From Mesorhabditis belari (lineage: Eukaryota; Nematoda; Chromadorea; Rhabditida; Rhabditidae), in contig CAUEEP010000925.1 of NCBI GenBank assembly GCA_958450365.1, positions 930,001 through 994,000 of the forward strand: a stretch of 64,000 nt of DNA, written 5' to 3'. The notes beneath the pieces are model-generated. The model saw only the letters and a program-made list of their open reading frames with translations, did not search any database and was not told the origin of the DNA. Position 1 is the first letter of the stretch; each line of letters begins with the position of its first letter. Shown here piece after piece: positions 30,081 through 45,000 of this stretch. Both the position numbers and the translations under genes were made by a program.

Positions 30081-33000
30081 ATGCGCCTAAAAACTCTGCA
30101 ATCAAGTGTGGCCCGGCACTCAGATGCGGTTTGTGCTGTGGGGTGAGTTGAAAAAACTGAATTGACCAATTTGATTCAAAAAAGTGATATAGAAGCGTCA
30201 TATCCGGCTTCTTTAAATAATTGTTCACGACAGAAAGTGTGCTCTGATTCGTTCTCTGATTCGCTTGACTCTGCTTGACGTGTCGCTTTGCGTTTTGGCT
30301 TGTCGTTTTGACCCTTTTCGTAGTGTAGAAAGCTTGGTTCGACTTGCTATTTTCTAAAGATTATAAAATTGTGTTAAAATTATTCTGGTAACAAAAAGTA
30401 AGATGCAAAAAGATTCATAAAAATTAAAGTGAACATGTGAAACGCTCGTTTTCGATATTTTATTCGTTTTTTTTTACCTAAATTCGCAAAATTATTAAGC
30501 AATTTATTGATTCTAGAATTTTTTCGATGCGCTCTTTTGAATAAAAAAGATTTCGAACAGTAGCATGCTGATGATTTAAGATATTTCGATTTTCTTGAGT
30601 GAACTTATCAATGTGAAACGCACTGTAGTTTAGTTTGATCAACTCCGGGATAAAAATGACTTTAATTTGATGACTGACTTTAAATTGAAGAAAATCCAGT
30701 GAAATCCAATGTTCTTTTATATTTCAGTTGGTCATCGAGTGATGAAATGGTCTCCTGTTCGGATGATCACACGTTTCTCAAATGGAATCTCGTCACAATG
30801 GAGGCAACAAAAGTCACCAATTTGGCTGAGTGAGTTTTGGAAAGATTTGAAAAGATTGAATTACTGTAACTTTTGTCTACGGTTTACGGTAACTGGGGCA
30901 TGCTTTAGAGTGGCTTTAGCTTTAGGGCAGGCTTCAGAGTGGCTTTAGCTTTAGGGCAAGCTTCAGAGTGGCTTTAGCTTTAGGGCAAGCTTCAGAGTGG
31001 CTTTAGCTTTAGGGCAAGCTTCAGAGTGGCTTTAGCTTTAGGGCAGGCTTCAGAGTGGCTTTAGCTTTAGGGCAGGCTTCAGAGTGGCTTTAGCTTTAGG
31101 GCAAGCTTCAGAGTGGCTTTAGCTTTAGGGCAGGCTTCAGAGTGGCTTTAGCTTTAGGGCAGGCTTCAGAGTGGCTTTAGCTTTAGGGCAGGCTTCAGAG
31201 TGGCTTTAGCTTTAGGGCAGGCTTCAGAGTGGCTAAAGTTTTACATTTAGCACTACCTTTCCCACCTCGATGTCTTGGTTTCCGCGTTCGTTGACAAGAG
31301 GCGGAAATGATGTTTTAGCGTTGACCTCATCGGATGGTTTGGTCTTGATTTTTGTGAAATTAATCACTCAAATCTATCTAGGAAAACTGCACTTGATCAC
31401 TCGTAACGGGAAAATCGAGAAAACCGTCGACGCGCATCGGGGAGCGGCGTTGAGTGCAAAATGGAGCCACGACGGGACTGGGCTGATCACTTGTAAGTGA
31501 GAATTGAACAAAACTGGTTTTCGAGTGCAAACATATTCTTTCTGGCACACACACACGCTAAGCTTGCTAAACGCTTGCTTGCTAAATAAACGAGCTCTGT
31601 ACTTTGTGCTCCTGTAAACTGCAGGCTTCCTGGTGCACTGAAGTGACTTGGTAGTGGAAGAAAAACCATGAAAATTAGTGCACTAGAAGAGATGTGTTTG
31701 CACAAAATTTGAGCCCATTTCTATATTCAGGGTGAGCTTTCAGGTGGCGAGGATGGCGCGGTAAAGATGTGGTCACGGCAGGCGATGCTTCGGAGTGTTC
31801 TCGCGCAGTTCGCCTCGCCGATCTATTCGGCTGTTTGGGATGGAAGTGCGTCGAGAGTGTTGTACGCATCCGAGGACACTTGCTATATTAAAGCGTTGAA
31901 GACACAGGTAAGTGCGAGATCGAGGATAAGTCAGGTCCTGGGTCTGGCTCTGGCTTTTGCACTAATCGAGCTTGTGCCTGGCTCTGGACACGGATCCTAG
32001 GGAACAGCCGGAACAGCCTTGATCCAGACATGAGCCCAAAACAATACCTGGGTAGTTTGGCTTCCCTGGTCTGGCTTTGCGGCTTAGGAAGAGTTCAAGA
32101 ACTGATTCAAAAGAGCTCTTGAGGCTAGACCTGGCTTCTGGTCGGATTCTGGCCTGGGCCATTATCATACAGTGGTCCACAAAAGTAATGCCCCATTGCC
32201 ATCCAAAAGTATCGCACTTTTGTTGCACTTCGCAGAAATTTTGTTCAAAACATCTTTGAAGATATATTTCTTTCCTTTTAAAATACTATAAGTATTCTAG
32301 TTTTTGAATATCTAGTTTTTTTTTGATTGAAATCTTTCCAATCAAAAGTTCGATGTGGAAGAGGGCATTTACCCCTGAAATTAGCTCCACAAAAGTAATG
32401 CCCCATTGATGTTTTCTTTAATTATTCTCTTTATTTTTGCGTTCTATGAACATTAAGTGTATTCTATTTTATTATTTAGTTGGCTGGCAAGAAGAATATT
32501 GATACTCCGGAGAAGCTCAAAATCGCCAAGGCTCGGGAAAATGGGATGAGGGGAAAGGATGTGGCTAACCTCTTCAATTGCTGAAGTTGTGGCTAACCTC
32601 TTCAATTGCTGAAGTTGTGGCTAACCTCTTCAATTGCTAAGGATTTGGCTAACCTCTTCAATTGCTAAAGATGAGGTTAACATCTTTAATTGCTATAGAT
32701 GTGGCTAACCTCTTCAATTGCTGAAGTTGTGGCTAACCTCTTCAATTGCTAAGGATTTGGCTAACCTCTTCAATTGCTAAAGATGAGGTTAACATCTTTA
32801 ATTGCTATAGATGTGGCTAACCTCTTCAATTGTTCGATATGGACGGTGCGCCGCATCCTTTCTCATTCAAAAGTCAGCGGAAACCTTTATCGAGGCCTCA
32901 AGAGTGGCCGACCTCCAATCACAACTACAAAAGAAGATCCAGCCGTGATCAGAATCGTAGAAAACAATCCGAACAAAAAATCAACCGATGAAAACCAAAT

Positions 33001-36000
33001 GATGAGGGATCAATTTAGCAAGATTGTATCAAACGATCAGACGATGGATTATACGATCAAACGATCAAGCTGGATTATATGCAAGAAGGGCTGCCCATAA
33101 ACATCTAATTAACCTTTTTTTCTTATTGAACTCTAAGTAACTTATTTTTTTTCGTTTTATACTTTAATTTTTATGCAATGATACGGATGAATCTTATTCT
33201 TGAAAAGTAGAATCTTTTGGGTAAGCAAAAAGCCCCTACACTAATTCTGAAATGTCGTTTTTGCAAGGTTTTCTTACGAAAGAAACTTTTGGATGGCAAT
33301 GGGGCGTTACTTTTGTGGGCCACTGTATGTACCGTACTAGCGCCTTCAGCTAAGGCTGACAAATAGAACCACCAACTTTTCCAGGTGTCTCCAATCAAAT
33401 GGAAAGCCCATGACGGTGTGATCACATGTTTGGATTGGAGTGCAGCGAGTGATCTGATCATCACCGGCGGAGAAGACGGGAAATTCAAGGTTTTGCTTGA
33501 ATAAAATAAGATATAACAAGTTATATTTCTTGACAAAGCTAACAATTCAGAAACTCTAGTTTATTGCAGAGTGATAATTAAAATCTTTAGACAAACAACT
33601 AAATCTAGGTCTGGGATTCATTCGGCCGAGTTCTATTCACGTCGGCGAGCCACGAGACACCGATCACTTCACTAGCTTTCTCCCCGGATGGATCGCTCTT
33701 TGTGATTGGATCGTTCAACTTGCTGCGGCTTTGTGATCGAGCTGGAGTGAGTGCAGATATACACTGCTATAATTTTACGACCACCTTTTTTCCGCAATTT
33801 TTTAAGAAAAATGTTATCCCATCGAAGATCATATTTTAAATAGTATTATTATTGATGTAAGCTCGGCTTTCGTTGCGGATGTTTCATTCTGCCATAACCG
33901 GTTGAATCGTTAAGATAGGTACTGGTAAATTGGTGTAAATGGCCGATTTTCCTGGCAATTTATCGATAGCTGTTTCTATAACTAGTTGAATCGTTAAGAT
34001 AGATACTGATCAAATGATGTGAACGGCCGATTTTCCTGGCAATTTATCGATAGCTGTTCCTATAACTGGTTGAATCGTTAAGATAGGCACTAATCAATTG
34101 GTGTGAACGGCCGACTTTCCTGGCAATTTATCGATTTAGCTGGCCCCTTCTTGATTCATTGCTTCGATCACCCACTTTTCTTTATCAGAAAGTTGCTTTC
34201 TTTTGCCTATCCCTAAAATAAAAAATTTGTTTTGAAAACAGTACAGAAAATAATGAAAAACACAAAAGAAAGTAAAAACTTCTCTTGTTTTTACTTTCTT
34301 TTGTTTTTTCTCAACTGGTCATAAAGTTATGTCAAGCAGTGTAGTGAATAAGTACGTAAGCAATAAATCGTAAAACTTGTTGATTTCAGTGGTCTCACAG
34401 CGTTGAGCGTCTCGATTGTGGATCGGTGATGGCGGTGGGATGGAGTCCCGATGGGACACAATTGGTGGCCGGGGGAAGTCATGGACATGTCGTCCATGCA
34501 CATCTCATTGAACAGTTTGTTATTGTCGAAAATAATTGAGTGAATCGCAACTCGCGTAAAACTTGAGTCTATCAGATTCGAAATTAAGAAAGTCTCTCAG
34601 ATTCGCCATTAAGAAAGTTCTAAAGTTACTAAATTCAAAACAAAAATTCACAAGCTTTACAAATTCTCATTCAAATTCGCAAATCCAACAAATCCCGCAA
34701 ATTCATCGATAAATCGCAAATTCAACGCGAATTATCGGTTAACTTTCAGGCGAACCTCCTACCGTAACCTGGACATCACGCAAACGAAAACGAATCTCAT
34801 TGAAGTGCGGGATATGACGAGTGAGGTGGCCAGGGAGAAGCTGGACACAAGGGATCGGTGAGGAGTAGACAAAGGAAAATTCCAACCCGAACCTCAATTC
34901 CACCTTCATTTTCTTCGCCGATTCTTGGCCGATTGCTCGGAGATTTTGTCTAGAGATAGAAATCGACTGCACACTGCACAAGAAACACTCATTCTCAGAA
35001 TTCAAAGTCTTTTTGCAGGATCACGAAATTCTCAGTGGCGCACGATCATTTGGTGGTGTTGACGAGTAAACAGATCTACATCTTCAGGTAGATATTACAG
35101 CTCTAAATCTTCAAGTTTTGATCGCTTCTTTTAAAAGATTCAATCTCACATTCTGTAGTGAGCATTGAGGCCAAGAATGACCGATCCAGAATTCTCGGGT
35201 AAGAAGTCTGGTCCACAAAAATTCGAAACGATTGCAATCGGATAGATTTGAAAAGCCGGATCTGACTGTAAACGAGCTCGAGTATAGACTAGACTAATTG
35301 GATCTGTCTGTTTGGCTAAATTGAACTTTACGGCCTGATCGAGAAACAAAATCAACCAACGAAATCTGGTTTTTCTGTTTTCCCCCATGCCAGAATGCAC
35401 AAAAAAACATAAGTTTTAGTTTTAGTGATCTAAAAATAAACATTTAACTATAAACTCAGACTAAAGCCTGAGTGTTGGTACAGCGCGCGCGCTTCTTATG
35501 AACTAGTCGATATCCCTCCGCATTTCCATCAGTAACCATCAGAAGTGTTAGAAAATAATTCGAAATTGCCACCACATTGATCACATTGAATTCATCGTCC
35601 GCGGGAATAAAGCCGAACTCCCTGATCAATGCCACCAAATTGCTCAAATGTGATCAATGTCATCACATTGATCACATTTCAATTCGTCAGGAATAAAGCC
35701 GAACGCCCTCCATTCGTTTAGCCACACAATTGGGCTTACAAATGAGATTGCCCACGCGCATTCCCAAAGAAAAAAAAAGTTATTAAATGAAAAGAAATCA
35801 TAAAAAGTTAAAAGAAATGCAATACAATGTAAAAATAAAAGTAAAGGTGATCGAATGTGGGAAAGTGGAAATTTGAAAGGATAATTAAATGCAAGATTGT
35901 GTTTCAAATGCTAATTTTGACGCTAGACTGTAAAGTGCACTTAATGTGGTTGCACTAGCGCTATTCTCTAGCGTCTAGCGGTTATTGTTTTTCATTTTTC

Positions 36001-39000
36001 TTTCTCTAGAAATTCTCCCTCTCATAATTTTGTTTTTGTGCATTCTGGAGAAAAACATAGGAAGCAGATGTCGTTGGAAATCTCGATAAGACCGTAAAGT
36101 TGAATTTTGCCATCAATTGCTACAACGATTATCGCCGATTTGAAAGAGGGAAGCGTCTCGTTGTTCAAAGTACTGAACCGGGAGCTTTACCCGCTCATTG
36201 AAACTGACTGATTGCTTGTTACAATACTCATTTACACTCATTTACAATATCATTCAGCTCGAAGAACTGGAACACACCGATCATTGTCGATTTGAAAGAG
36301 GGAAACGTCTCGTTGTTGATACAAACGGAAAAGTGAGTTACAGTGAAAAGTTTTCATTCGAATGGTAATGGTTTAAAGTAATCAGAACTGGTAATAGTCT
36401 AATTGTTAGTAAAAGTTCAAATTCCCTTTTCCAGACTATTCGTGGTGAGCGACGGTGGCTCGTTGTACTCTTACAGCTACGAGGGACGATACATTTGTGA
36501 GATCAAAGTACCCGGCACTGGGGGAAGTTTCAACGAATCGGTGAGTTGGTGAATTCTATTTTGCACTTGTTTTTTCTGTGTTTTGTCTGGGCTCCCTTTG
36601 TTAAGTTTTTCAGAGAAAAAAGGATCGGTTGCGCTTTCTGAAGATTCCTTTCCCACTTTTCTGAAGATTCCTTTCCCCTTTGTGAATCTCTTTTTTTCTT
36701 TATGCTCTTGCATATATCTACTTTGCTTACTTGCAAAACCTTGCCACGTCTTGCGCGCAATTTCTGAGTCTTTAGTACCTTTGGGATTTGGATAAATTTG
36801 GATAATTTGGAAATTTGGAAATTTGGATTTTTTGCGAACGTTAAAGCAAACTATTGGCTTTGGTTTGACCTGTCAAACCTTTATTCTCTATTCTTTGAGC
36901 TATAAATCATGTAAGTCAGACAAATTTGAAGCAAGTTAGAAGCGTTTTTAGTGTGATAGTTCGTCATTGTTGTAGTTTATAGCGCCCAACCTGGGAACGA
37001 CATGGCCCACCGGTTGACCATTGCCACGTCAAAGCCTATAACTTTCCTCAAATGTAATATTTTTCCAATCTCTTTTCAGTTAATTGATCTCTGAATATTT
37101 CTCAACATTTTGACACCAAAAGCAGCTTGATTGATTCAGTGGAAAATCTGGGTCTTTTCCTGAAAATTCGGCTCTTTTCCTGAAAATTTGGTTCTTTCTT
37201 TGATCTTTTAAAAGTTTAGACATAACTAGAATTGGGAAAGTGAACCAAAATTTCGGGTCAGAGAGCGCGCGTTTACGCTCTAAAGTACGCCAATGTAAAC
37301 GCGCCTATTGGTGCAGAATGTGTTTGAAAATTTGAGCACAAAGTACACTATGGCTTCTATTAGGTTGTCCAATAAGTAATGCGTGTTTTGACACGATTTT
37401 CAAAATATCACAAAATTAACGAAAGGACGAGCATTGTCAAACTGCAGTTTAATCATCGAAGTGTCCTCTCCTTTACGACAAAGAGCTTGCTGCACTCTTT
37501 CCAATTGTTGAGAGTACAAGTCAGCAACGACTGGCCTTCCAGCGCGTTCCTCGTCCTCTAACGACTCGTTTCCGTCCGCAAATCGTTTAAACCAGCGCTG
37601 GCACTGGCTGATTGAAATTGAATCCTCTCCAAATGCGGCACAGATAGTTCGATGGCAATCCGCTGCAGTTTTACCTCGTTTGAAATCATACAGCATTAAT
37701 GCGCGGACAACAAACTTTTTGTCTTTCATCTGCAAAACAACATATCTATTATAAAACAAAGGCAAATGAATAAAATAATATATAAAAATAAACAAAAGAT
37801 GCTGATGATTAAAAAGAGCATATATTTGCTCGAAGCGATTTCGCAATAGTTTCGAAATAAGTAACACGCATTACTTATTGGACAACCTAATATTTCGGTC
37901 AACTTTTCAGAACACAGCTCTATCGAATGATACGATTGTGGTGAGAGATCGAAATGATTATACAAAGGTGCACCTATTCGATCCGAACACTGGGAAAGTG
38001 CAGGGTGATGGGATGATCACGCATACGGTGAGAGAAACGGGAAAAGGGTGCGCTCCTTCCTTCCTTATTGCTAAACCATGCCCGTAGAAAAGAATACGGT
38101 AAAAAAGATTACGATTACGTTACAAGATTACGGTAAAAAGAGGAAGAGGCATGGTTTAGAAGGGTAGGAGTGTATAGGGTTACTGTAGAAAGTCGACTTT
38201 TCAGTCTGATATCGAATGCGTTCGTGTCTCGCAAAGCGGTGCGCTCAACGCAAGAGTGATCGCTTTCACTGATTCATCTACTTCCGTTTATGTTTCACTC
38301 GTGAACTCGTTTGGAACAACGCCAAGGACTGCGAAAATTGGTTGGAATCTTTTTCGTTCATTTTCTACTTGATTTTACTTGATTTACTTGTTTTACTTGA
38401 TGTTTTTTACTTTTGAGCATTCACTTTTTCATTTTCGACTCCAACTTCATTTCATAGAGTTTCCATTCACATTTTCTGTCTTTCAGTTTATTGTAATCGA
38501 TTTAACAAGTTTATTTAAGGGTTTAAAAATATGGAAGGGATTCTTTGAGAGTTCTGGTAGGCTAGAAATGACTTCGAGAATGGCGGCGAGAACTGGACGA
38601 TCATCTTCCAGCTTTCAGCATCCAACAACCAGCTTTCAGCATCCAGCAACCAGCTTTCAGCTTTCAGCAGAGCACAGTTCATCGTCCAGATTCCCTTAGC
38701 TCTCCAACAGCTCTCAAGCTGAGTTCTCGCTGAGTTCGTTTGCATCGTTGCATCGTTGCATCCTTGAATTGACGCCACATCATCTCGATATCTTGTGAAT
38801 TGACGGAATCGATGAAGTTTGTTGTTTGGTTGACCAAATTGAACTGATGGGAAGCAAGACTTCGATACGAAGATCATCTATCAGAAGGGATCCTTGGGAG
38901 TTCTGGTGGGCCAGAAATCTCTTCGAGAATGGCGGCGAGAACTGGACGATCATCTTCCAGCTTTCAGCATCCAGCAACCAGCTTTCAGCTTTCAGCAGAG

Positions 39001-42000
39001 CGCAGTTCATCTTCTAGATTCCCTTAGCTCTCAAGCATTTGTCGCTGAATTCCATGTAACGGTTTGCACCGTTGAATTGGTGCCACATCTTTTCAATATC
39101 TTGTGAATGGACGAGATCGACGATGTTTGTTGTTTGGTTGACCAAATTGAACTGATGAGAAGCAAGCCTGGGAAGCAAGGCTGGGAAGCAAGGCTAGGAA
39201 GCAAGGCTGGGAAGCAAGATTTCGAAACGAAGATCATCCATCAGAAATGATCCGGATTCCAGGAGCAATGTACTTTTCGATAGTTGGAATCAAAGTAACA
39301 GCTGATTGGTCGGGAAGACAAAGCTTCATTTGATTCCCCTGTACACTCCGCTAAAGCACCACTTCAAGACCATTCGCCCAACATGATATTTCGAGGAGTG
39401 ATTCATCGATCTCAACAGTACACCCGGGGCCTCCAATTGCATGAGTTTGTGTTCGGTTCACAGAGCTTTAAGCACACACTTGACGCAAATGAAAGTTCTC
39501 CACGATGGTTTGTAACGACATCTCCAATTCTTCCTCAGCAAATTTGATTGTCGAATTTCCGTTTGTCCACAGATGAATGAACTTGAAAATGATGATGATG
39601 AAATGATTGAAAATGATTAAATTGAAAAGAAAAACTTGAGCCTTGAATTGTTCAATTGTTCAAATCAATTGTTCATCTGAATGGCACGAATGGAGTCTGG
39701 AAATCTTATGTAGACATGCTCTCTCCAACGATATTGATCCAATCCTCAAGATTGGATTCGATCCTTCGATCATCTCTCGACAATTCGACACTTTTATCAA
39801 TCCATTCTTTACAAAGTAGACGATTGCATTCTTTTCCGAGAAAAGATTTTCAAGCTTTTCAAGAATTTCATTTTTGAAGTGAAATGGGAAAGCTTGTTTT
39901 CATCTCAGGCTCTTTTGGAATTTCATTTTTTGCCCTTTATTGAACTGATGTAAATTCTAATGTCAAAAAGCGCATTTTCTGTAATCATAAAACATCTATT
40001 TTACTCTAAATAACAAAAAAGTACCGTGGTTACAACCAAGAAATTCAAAATTTTCTTTTCAGGTGCCCTAATCGAGCAACTCTGCTTCAATGATCTCTCG
40101 CCGATGCTCGTTGGATTGGGCGATGGAAAGGTGGGGAGATTTAGGGAAATTTAAATGTTAGATCATTTGCCAAAGCTCAGTGATCTTGGTTGGATACGTT
40201 TGTTTGAGTGAGGGGACTTGGTTGGATCAAAACAAGATTGCGTAAATGAGTTTTTTCATGGAACCTTTATAAATCCGCTTTCACAACAGCTACAACTTGT
40301 CCTTGTTGTCCAGCATCTTCGATCGTTTCCTTCACAAACCTTGCCACATAGTCGCCAGTTTCACTAAGATTAAGATTGTGTAAATTCTTTAGTTGCCTAC
40401 ATCTCCGTTACTTGATTTAGAGCGAGCACTTTTGATACTTTGATTCGTGCACTAGTTTTTCTTCTTTCCGGTAAATGTAGCAAACAATTGCGCCGAGGAA
40501 TTTGATGCGAAATCCGCCATCCATTGATTGGGACCACTCCATCCATTGATTGGGACCACTTCATCCATTGATTGGGGCCACTCCATCCATTGATTGGGAC
40601 CACTTCATCCATTGATTGGGACACACCATCCATTGATTGGGACCACTCCATCCATTGATTGGGACCACTCCATACATTGATTGGGACCACTTCATCCATT
40701 GATTGGGACACACCATCCATTGATTGGGGCCACTCCATCCATTGATTGGGACACTCCATCCATTGATTGGGGCACACCATCCATTGATTGGGGCCACTTC
40801 ATCCATTGATTGGGGCCATTCCATCCATTGATTGGGGCCACACCATCCATTGATTGCAATAGACACCCAATTCAATGATTCAAGCTCGAGTTTAAACTAA
40901 ACAAAAACAAATAACTACAAATAAAGCTGCATTAACTTTTTCTTTCTCATCCGTTGCCATGTTCGCTATCTCGCTTCGCACGGCAGCGACTGTGGGAGGG
41001 ACAAACATTGTTTTGCTGTGCCATGAAACTTTGGAATTCTTCCTGCTTCACTTTGTTCAACGTTATCCATCCACGGCTTATGAGCTTACCAATTGTCTGC
41101 CCGGAAAGCCAAAGATTGACGGTTCAATCCCCTCTCCGGAAATCTGCTTTTTCTTGCCAATTCCTTCACTTCTTTATTTCTTACTTTTGCTTTCTTACTT
41201 TCTTACTTTGCAGGTCCTCGTCTGGCCAGTGCCAGCACTCATTTTCGTCGATCGAGAACTCCTTCAAAAAGCGGTGATCGAGAAACCCGTGAATGGGCTG
41301 GGGAAATTCCCGCAACTCATCAAGTAGGTGATTTTACAAGAATTGGTTTTGAGCTTTAAACGTTCTTAATGTGCTTCTCAGTTTTAGTTTAGTTTAGGCC
41401 AAGGTTTAGTTGAAAAGCTTACAGTTTTCGCTTGCTTTAATGTACTCAACAAACTCAAAAAAACTCAACAAAAAGTTTTACCATAAGAAAATCAATGCAA
41501 TTTCTAGTTCTATCTATTCTTTATTTTACAATTTAACCATTTTACCAATGTATTCCCATTGCAGCTTCTCGGACAATCAAGTGATCCTTCGTCGCTCCGA
41601 TGGCTCTCTTGTCCCGATCGCTCTTTCTCCTTTCCCATCGGCTCTCCTCTCATACACTGACGCATCGAAATGGGATCAAGCGATACGTTTGTGTCGACAC
41701 ATTCAGGTAGATATTTTTAGACTTCTAAAGAAAAACTGGAGTAAAGCATTAAGTGCATTGAGCTGTCCGTGTAGCGCAAATGGCAGAGCGTTCACGCGTT
41801 CGAACCCCGACACATTTGTCCTTCATCTAGCACAAATGGCAAAGCGGCTTCGAACCCCGACACCAAATCTTTGTAGTGTTCTTTGTAGTTCTTTGTAGTT
41901 CTTTGTAGTTCTTTTTCTCACAATCAGCCTGTGAAAAGTATCGGTGTACTATTTCGCAAAAAGGTTACACCTTAAAACTCAAGAAAGCAGGGTTTGTACA

Positions 42001-45000
42001 AAATTGCGTCAAGGAAAATGCGCCAATTATTGGGTTGGGGAGAATGAGTCGGCGCCGAAAATCAAAAAAATGTCTAAAACTTCTAGCAGACTTCGTCAAA
42101 TAATATGCGTTTGATATCAGTAGAATGGTTAACTAATTCTCTACAAAATGACATTTAAAAGAAAATTCAAACAGCGCCTCCGCTCAAGAAAAATCCATTT
42201 TTTCACAAAAACTACAAACTGTGATCTAGAAAAAAAAACCATTGGTGGGATCTTCCTGCAAATTTGGCAACTTAAGTAATTGAATGTGCTCTATCTTTTT
42301 TATATAAACACCAAAGAAGGTTTATGTGAAAGAAACTGTTCAAATGATGAGTCGGACTCTTTGCCATTTTAACCAGCTGCGTTTGGAAGTTCATAAACTC
42401 CACGAAAGAAAAGCTTTGTGGAATCTCTCAAAAGTGATTTTGTAGAGAAATAGTGGATCCTTTTGATCAAACCAAACGTATGTTTAAAGAAGGCTTTATG
42501 TGTGCAAAAAGTCCCTTTAAAGTTGGGCGCCGACTCATTCTCCCCAACCCAATACTTTCGAAAGTTGCAAGATGTTGTAATCGTTTTTTATCAAAAAACG
42601 AATCCAAAGACTTTTTTCAGGATGACGTCTTGTGGGCGGTTTTGGCCGGCACGGCCGCGCAACAGAAAAACCTTTACGCGGCCGAGATCGCCTATGGGGC
42701 ACTGGATGAGGTGGACTTTCAAATTCCATATTTCCCCCAAATTTATAGACTACCTACCGTAAATAATGCAATAGAAATTGGATTTTTTTTTTTCCTTTTT
42801 GTCACTTTCAATCTTTTTTCCCAGCTTTCTAAGCTCTTTTTTGATCAGCGTCAATGCTAAAAATCTGTGTTGTATCTCAAAAAATCACCCATCTTCTCTA
42901 CTTTAATTTGATACCCAAGCGCGCAGAAACAACAGTGTGATTGAACACATACAGATACAGATTCCGCTTCGTCTGATGACTCGGTGTCTGGTGGTGGGCA
43001 CTTGTTTGATTCAATAAAACTCGAATCGAACCAAAATTTGCACCTTGACCATCGTTAACCGTCGACCGTCGGTTTAACTAGACCCTGACTTTTGTCGGTA
43101 TCAACGTACGGTAAACTAACGTACTGGTGCTGAGATATGAGCGTTTATTTCAGAGTCAACTTACACTACGCGACGCTCCTATAGGGTGGGGTTCTATTGC
43201 AGAATCATCCAAAAATTTCGTTTTTCAACGTTTCAAAATAAGGATTTTTCTTATGAATCGTGTTCCAAAGCAGAAATATCCCAAATCTTCACTTCAATCA
43301 ACAAAAACAAATGAAATATCATTCGGCTTCAAGGCTGCATGTATTTATTGAAGAGTTTGACTTGGTTCTAAGTTTTAATAACACGAATGGACCTGTGATA
43401 CGTTTTTGATCGGATTGGTCCCCGCCGACGATGCATGAAGAGAGGAGATCCCAGAATTGAGCTGAAATATTATTTAGCATCTCTCAGCGTCACTTTACCG
43501 TGTCACTCTTAATTGGCACTAAATTGTCATTGGATTTTGAACTTTGTGACTAAATATTCTTAGGTATAAGGTAGTCAAAGCTACAAATTTAGTGCTGAAG
43601 TCTTGCTTGACATCTGCTACAGAAGGTAGTTTGAGTACAGGACTTGTTGGGCAGATTTTAGAAAACGAAGTAAAACTCTAGTCTTGATTGTAACAGAGGA
43701 GTTGGTGCGATCGCGTCAATTTTAGCCCTGGTTTTGTGATGTGCTATTGTACCACCCGTAATGGTACGGCACTCTAGAATATCCCAAATCTTTCCACAAA
43801 GCAAAAGATATTCAAGTAAGAATAAGTCGTATCGGACCATGGTCAAAAGTGAGTCAAAATGGGTACAAAAGTAAAAGTTGGGATAAGTACAGTACCATAT
43901 TCCCATATCTGACATCTGACAATCATCTGACACCTGAATATCATTGAGACTTTTCAGGGTGAAAAGGTCGCCTTTCTCGCCGACGCCCGCTCTCATCCGA
44001 ACAAGGATGTACGAGCGGCGATGTTGGTTTTGCTGACAGGAAAGGTGAGTGGGGGAATCTCAACAACAATTTGTTAATGAAGATCCAGATGGATTGCTAG
44101 ACTACTTTTTGAATAGTGTGATTTAGGCCGAAAAGTACCGTACTTAAGTAGAGGGAAAAACCAAGAATTGGTGAATTGTCGCTTTATCCCTCAAATTCTA
44201 GAATCATGAATAGGAAAAAAAGTGACAATGGCAGGAACATCAGATCTAAGAGATTACGGTAGCTTTTCACTTAACCGCACCTCTTGAATCATGCATTTTA
44301 ATCAAACGGGCATTTACTTTAGATCGGCGACGCGGATTCTATGCTGGAAAGGACGGGACACATTTTTCGAGCGATCATGCTCAACATTTCGACGTTTAGA
44401 TGGAATCGGTTAGTGCCTATAGTGGTAACAATTGTTTCAAGTGGTAAATGGTAACAATTATTTCAAGTGAAGCGTTACTTAAATGTGCTTAAATGGTAGC
44501 CAGTGCAAAACCTTGATGTAGTTACTTATATTCAATCTTAGGTTGAATACCTTTATGTTACTAAAAAAAATCCTTTCAGCGCACTCGAGGTGGCCATCAA
44601 ACACAAAACGCATATCGAAACGGTGCTCGGCTATCGTCAGAAATATCTCGATCAATTCGGAAAGCGGGAAAACGATCAAAAGTTCTTGGATCAGTTGAGC
44701 AAAGTGAGTCATATTCAAGAGGCGTACTTTCAGCTCATAATCTTATAAATGCACGCTAGCTGGCGCTCCGATTCTCCTCTAGACCACAAATCGTTGCAAA
44801 TCCTTTTAATCCATTAACCTTTCGACACAGTTTATTTATAATCCAGTTTTGCGTTGTTTGGGCACAAAATTAGACCCTAAATAGACCAAAATTAGACCTT
44901 AAAGGGTTTGGTAAAAATTGAACGAGGATAAAATGTGATAGAATCTTTCCCATCCACCAATTCACTCCTTTTTCCAGTTCGAGGTCGATTGGGAGCACAT

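Noticed and set aside
40397..40875. Repetitive protein on the minus strand (Gly-Pro-Asn-Gln-Trp-Met type)
   Set aside because: Product of reading a 22-bp minisatellite inside an IFT80 intron; the paralogous intron lacks it.
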